Source: Lautropia sp. SCN 70-15 (GTDB lineage: Bacteria > Pseudomonadota > Gammaproteobacteria > Burkholderiales > Burkholderiaceae_E). From it: a stretch of DNA of 18,416 bases. Numbering within the stretch: position 1 is the first letter of the stretch; each line of letters begins with the position of its first letter. Under the pieces are notes generated by a model. That model did not search any database. It was not told the DNA's origin and saw only the letters and a program-made list of their open reading frames with translations. The position numbers and the translations under genes are program-made. Positions 15,555 through 18,416 of this stretch are shown one piece after another. Location of the stretch: the NCBI GenBank assembly GCA_001724315.1, contig MEEC01000024.1, positions 1 to 18,416 of the forward strand. Reading direction: 5' to 3'.

Positions 15555-16156
15555 GCGCAGGCGGACCGCCGGCCCCGCAGCAGCCCGAAGGGGCTGCCGG
15601 GCCGCCCGGCGCGGATTCGCGCCCCATCGTGCTGGTCGGCATGATGGGCTCGGGCAAGACGACCGTCGGACGCCGGCTGGCCGCGAGGCTCGGCCGGCGT
15701 TTCGTCGATGCCGACAAGGAGCTCGAGTCGCGCTGCGGCGTGCCGATCTCCACCATCTTCGAGCTCGAGGGCGAGGACGGCTTCCGCCGCCGCGAGGCCG
15801 CGGTCATCGATGCGCTGACCCGCGAGCCGGGCATCGTGCTGGCCACCGGCGGCGGCGCGGTGCTGCTGCCCGAGAACCGGGAGCGGCTGCACACCCGGGG
15901 CCTGGTGGTCTTCCTGCGGGCCGGCGCGGCCGAGTTGTGGCAGCGCCTCAAGCGCGACCGGGTCCGGCCGCTGCTGCGCACCGAGAACCCGCGCCAGCGG
16001 ATCGCCGACCTGCTGGCCGCCCGCGAGCCGCTCTACCGCGAGGTCGCGCACCTGACCGTCACCAGCGGGCGGGCGCCGATCGATGCGCTGGTGGCCGATA
16101 TAATCGGGCGCCTCCCCGAAGCGATGCTGCCCGACCGTGCCGAAGACTCTCCATGA
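15551..16156 (+). CDS. aroK: Shikimate kinase
   Basis: A 201-residue cytosolic NMP-kinase-fold enzyme that phosphorylates shikimate at O3 with ATP. The Walker A loop is GMMGSGKT at 30-37. Shikimate contacts are Asp55 in FVDADKELE, the Arg in GEDGFRRREA, and GGGAVL. The lid region contains KRDRVRPLL. The start is GTG at 15551-15553, overlapping the pilQ stop (GTGA), and gives about 24 extra N-terminal residues rich in Pro, Gly and Ala before the fold. No other start fits between the pilQ stop and the Walker motif. Its 3' end overlaps aroB by 20 bp. Confidence 0.96.
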   Translation: MSAGGPPAPQQPEGAAGPPGADSRPIVLVGMMGSGKTTVGRRLAARLGRRFVDADKELESRCGVPISTIFELEGEDGFRRREAAVIDALTREPGIVLATGGGAVLLPENRERLHTRGLVVFLRAGAAELWQRLKRDRVRPLLRTENPRQRIADLLAAREPLYREVAHLTVTSGRAPIDALVADIIGRLPEAMLPDRAEDSP

Positions 16157-17237
16157 AATCGACGTCTCGCTGGGCGAGCGCAGTTACCCGATCCTGATCG
16201 GCGAGGGCCTTCTCGACGACTGCCCGGCCCTGATGGCGCGCGCGCGCGGCCGCCAGGTCGCGATCGTGACCAACGAGACGGTGGCGCCGCTCTTCGAGCC
16301 CCGGCTGCGCCGCGCGCTCGCCGGCGCGGCCTCGGCGCTGGTCACCGTGGCGCTGCCCGACGGCGAGGCCCACAAGGACTGGCCTTCGCTGAACCGGGTC
16401 TTCGACGCGCTGCTTGCCAACCGCTTCGACCGGAACTGCCTGATCGTGGCGCTGGGCGGCGGCGTGGTGGGCGACATGGCCGGCTTTGCCGCGGCCACCT
16501 ACCAGCGCGGCGTGGACTTCGTGCAGGTGCCCACCACGCTGCTCGCGCAGGTCGATTCCTCGGTGGGCGGCAAGACCGCGATCAACCATCCGCTCGGCAA
16601 GAACATGATCGGGGCCTTCCACCAGCCGCGGCTGGTGCTGGCCGACGTGACCACGCTGCGCAGTCTGCCGCAGCGCGAGCTGTCCGCCGGGCTGGCCGAG
16701 ATGCTCAAGCACGGCGCGATCGCCGACCCGGCCTACCTGGGCGAGCTCGAGCGCGACATGGCGGCGCTGCTGCGCTGCGAGCCGGCGCCGATGGCCGCCG
16801 CGATCGCGCGCTCCTGCGAGATCAAGGCCGAGGTGGTGGCCGCCGACGAGCGCGAGGCCGATCGCCGCGCGATCCTGAACTTCGGACACACCTTCGGCCA
16901 CGCGATCGAAGCCGGCATGGGCTACGGTGCCTGGCTGCACGGCGAGGCGGTGGGCGCCGGCATGATCATGGCGGCCGAGCTCTCGCGCCGGCTCGGGATG
17001 CTCGACGCCGCGGCCTGCGGCCGGCTGCGCGAGGCGGTCGCTTCCGCGCGCTTGCCCGTGAGCGCGCCGCGCTGGCCGGCCGAGCGCTGGCTCGAGCTGA
17101 TGAGCGTGGACAAGAAGGCGGAGCAGGGCACGCCGAAGTTCGTGCTGCTCGACGGCCTGGGCAGGGCGGTGGTGCGCAAGGTGCCCGAGGCGCCGCTGCG
17201 CGAGACCTTCGAAGCCTGCGCCGCGGGCGACGCCTGA
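16137..17237 (+). CDS. aroB: 3-dehydroquinate synthase
   Basis: A 366-residue NAD-dependent, metal-dependent enzyme that converts DAHP to 3-dehydroquinate. The nucleotide-binding glycine loop is GGGVVGD at 107-113, followed by PTTLLAQVDSSVGGKTAIN. The metal ligands are Glu188 (SAGLAEMLKHG), His251 (FGHTFGHAIE) and His268 (WLHGEAVGAG), with the same spacings (63 and 80 residues) as E. coli Glu184, His247 and His264. The start is a GTG at 16137 inside the aroK 3' end, so MPKTLHEIDVSLGERSYPILIG begins as homologues do; the Shine-Dalgarno is weak. aroK-aroB behind pilQ is a classic proteobacterial arrangement. Confidence 0.97.
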   Translation: MPKTLHEIDVSLGERSYPILIGEGLLDDCPALMARARGRQVAIVTNETVAPLFEPRLRRALAGAASALVTVALPDGEAHKDWPSLNRVFDALLANRFDRNCLIVALGGGVVGDMAGFAAATYQRGVDFVQVPTTLLAQVDSSVGGKTAINHPLGKNMIGAFHQPRLVLADVTTLRSLPQRELSAGLAEMLKHGAIADPAYLGELERDMAALLRCEPAPMAAAIARSCEIKAEVVAADEREADRRAILNFGHTFGHAIEAGMGYGAWLHGEAVGAGMIMAAELSRRLGMLDAAACGRLREAVASARLPVSAPRWPAERWLELMSVDKKAEQGTPKFVLLDGLGRAVVRKVPEAPLRETFEACAAGDA

Positions 17238-17251
17238 CGGAGGCGGGGGCG

Positions 17252-17275
17252 ATGCCGGTTCGCTGCGGCCGATGA
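17252..17275 (+). CDS. Possible leader mini-ORF coupled to dgt (MPVRCGR)
   Basis: Seven codons plus TGA. The ATG at 17252 has a GGAGG (17239-17243) eight bases upstream, better than anything in front of dgt. Its TGA (17273-17275) overlaps the dgt ATG (17272-17274) as ATGA, so ribosomes finishing the mini-ORF could re-initiate on dgt. The peptide has no recognised function. It could be chance in a 34-bp gap. Confidence 0.3.
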   Translation: MPVRCGR

Positions 17276-18416
17276 ACGCCCCCCGCGCCGACTACGCCGC
17301 CGACCCGGCCCGCAGCCGGGGCCGGCGGCATCCGGAACCGTCGTCGCCGACCCGCAGCGAGTTCCAGCGCGACCGGGACCGCATCGTGCACTGCGCGGCC
17401 TTCCGCCGCCTCGAGTACAAGACCCAGGTCTTCGTCAACCACGAGGGCGACCTCTTCCGCACCCGGCTCACCCACTCGATCGAGGTCGCCCAGATCGCGC
17501 GTTCGGTGAGCCGCTGCCTGCGGCTCGACGAGGACCTCGTCGAGGCGATCGCGCTGGCCCACGACCTGGGCCACACCCCCTTCGGCCACGCCGGCCAGGA
17601 TGCGCTCGACGCCTGCATGAAGCCCTGGGGCGGCTTCGAGCACAACCTGCAGTCGCTGCGCGTGGTCGACGAACTCGAGCAGCGCTATGCCGCCTTCGAC
17701 GGCCTGAACCTCTGCTTCGAGACCCGGGAAGGCATCCTCAAGCACTGCTCGGCGGCCAACGCCCGCCGGCTGGGCGAGCTGGGCGAGCGCTTTCTCGCCC
17801 GGCGACAGCCCTCGCTCGAGGCCCAGGTCGCGAACCTGGCCGACGAGATCGCGTACAACAACCACGACATCGACGACGGCCTGCGCTCGGGGCTGGTGCG
17901 GCTCGACGCGCTGGACTCGCTGGCGCTGTTCGGCCGCCACCGGGCCGCCGCGCAGGCCGCCCATCCCGGACTCGAGGGCCGCCGCCTGGTGCACGAGACC
18001 ATCCGCAGGATGATCGACGAGCTGGTCACCGACCTGATCGGCGAGACCGGCCGGCGGATCGCCGACGCCCGCGTCCGGTCGATCGACGAGGTCCGCGCCG
18101 CGCCGCCGCTGGCCGCCTTCACCGACCGCATCCGGGCGCAATCGGCCGAGCTCAAGCGCTTCCTTTTCACGCAGCTGTACCGGCACGAGCGCGTTTCCGC
18201 GGTCATGGACCGCGCCCGGACCATCGTCGAGGAGTTGTTCGCCTGGTACCGGGCCGACCCCGGCCTGCTGCCCGTCGAGCATCGCGAGCGGGTCGAGGCA
18301 ATCGGCGAGCGGGCGATCGCCGACTACATCGCCGGCATGACCGATCGCTTCGCGGTGCGCGAGCATTCCCGGCTGTCCGGCGTCGACTGGTCGGATCCGG
18401 GCGCGGGGCTGCTGGG
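17272..18416 (+). CDS. dgt: Deoxyguanosinetriphosphate triphosphohydrolase-like protein, 3' end cut by window
   Basis: An HD-domain dNTP triphosphohydrolase that cleaves dNTPs to deoxynucleosides and triphosphate. The frame is open from the ATG at 17272 to the last base, giving 381 codons with no stop. The family is usually about 370-400 residues, so only a few residues should be missing. The N-terminus (RSEFQRDRDRIVHCAAFRRL, then EYKTQVF) is typical. The metal site is H68 (TRLTHSIEVAQIARS), H97-D98 (ALAHDLGHTPFGHAG) and D191 (NLADEIAYNNHDIDDGL). It lies 34 bp after aroB, the common Burkholderiales order aroK-aroB-dgt. The direct Shine-Dalgarno is poor; a coupled mini-ORF may supply initiation. 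Confidence 0.93.
   Translation, partial: MNAPRADYAADPARSRGRRHPEPSSPTRSEFQRDRDRIVHCAAFRRLEYKTQVFVNHEGDLFRTRLTHSIEVAQIARSVSRCLRLDEDLVEAIALAHDLGHTPFGHAGQDALDACMKPWGGFEHNLQSLRVVDELEQRYAAFDGLNLCFETREGILKHCSAANARRLGELGERFLARRQPSLEAQVANLADEIAYNNHDIDDGLRSGLVRLDALDSLALFGRHRAAAQAAHPGLEGRRLVHETIRRMIDELVTDLIGETGRRIADARVRSIDEVRAAPPLAAFTDRIRAQSAELKRFLFTQLYRHERVSAVMDRARTIVEELFAWYRADPGLLPVEHRERVEAIGERAIADYIAGMTDRFAVREHSRLSGVDWSDPGAGLL

Overview
This is a gene-dense, very GC-rich stretch (roughly 70% by eye) of a bacterial chromosome. The gene set and its order point to a betaproteobacterium, probably order Burkholderiales: engB-hemB divergent from a cytochrome c4 gene, msrPQ, lysA-lptM, and mrcA divergent from pilMNOPQ-aroK-aroB-dgt. 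Genus and species cannot be read from it. I see no IS element, phage gene, tRNA, rRNA, CRISPR array or genomic-island signature. Every sizeable gene belongs to a known family, and I did not find an undescribed system.

Layout. (1) 2-397 is the 3' end of an ABC-2 export permease, followed by cutA (423-827). cutA converges on and overlaps a CorA-family metal transporter (793-1947, minus). (2) hemB and engB lie on the minus strand and share an ATGA stop/start. engB is divergent from a diheme cytochrome c4 gene, and the two face each other across a perfectly palindromic -10 box. (3) Cytochrome c4, msrP and msrQ run on the plus strand: periplasmic electron transfer, then the envelope methionine-sulfoxide repair pair. 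(4) lysA, the small lipoprotein gene lptM and the PBP1A gene mrcA run on the minus strand and serve lysine synthesis and envelope assembly. (5) 10071-10345 is the only long intergenic stretch. It holds a consensus TATAAT for mrcA, a G-rich tract and an AT-rich pilM promoter region. (6) pilM-N-O-P-Q, aroK, aroB and dgt run on the plus strand. pilMNOPQ build the inner-membrane alignment complex and outer-membrane secretin of the type IV pilus, aroK and aroB are shikimate-pathway enzymes, and dgt (cut by the window end) is an HD-domain dNTP triphosphohydrolase.

Expression logic. Many junctions are coupled by overlapping stops and starts: engB/hemB, pilM/pilN, pilO/pilP and pilP/pilQ by ATGA, pilQ/aroK by GTGA, msrP/msrQ by TGATG. 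Non-ATG starts are common (engB, lptM, pilM, aroK and aroB with GTG; mrcA probably TTG). The points most worth a second look are small and cis-acting: a diverged 35-bp tandem duplication across the corA start that creates an overlapping upstream mini-ORF, the symmetric -10 box between engB and the cytochrome gene, a hairpin touching the msrP ribosome binding site, and a seven-codon mini-ORF whose stop overlaps the dgt start.
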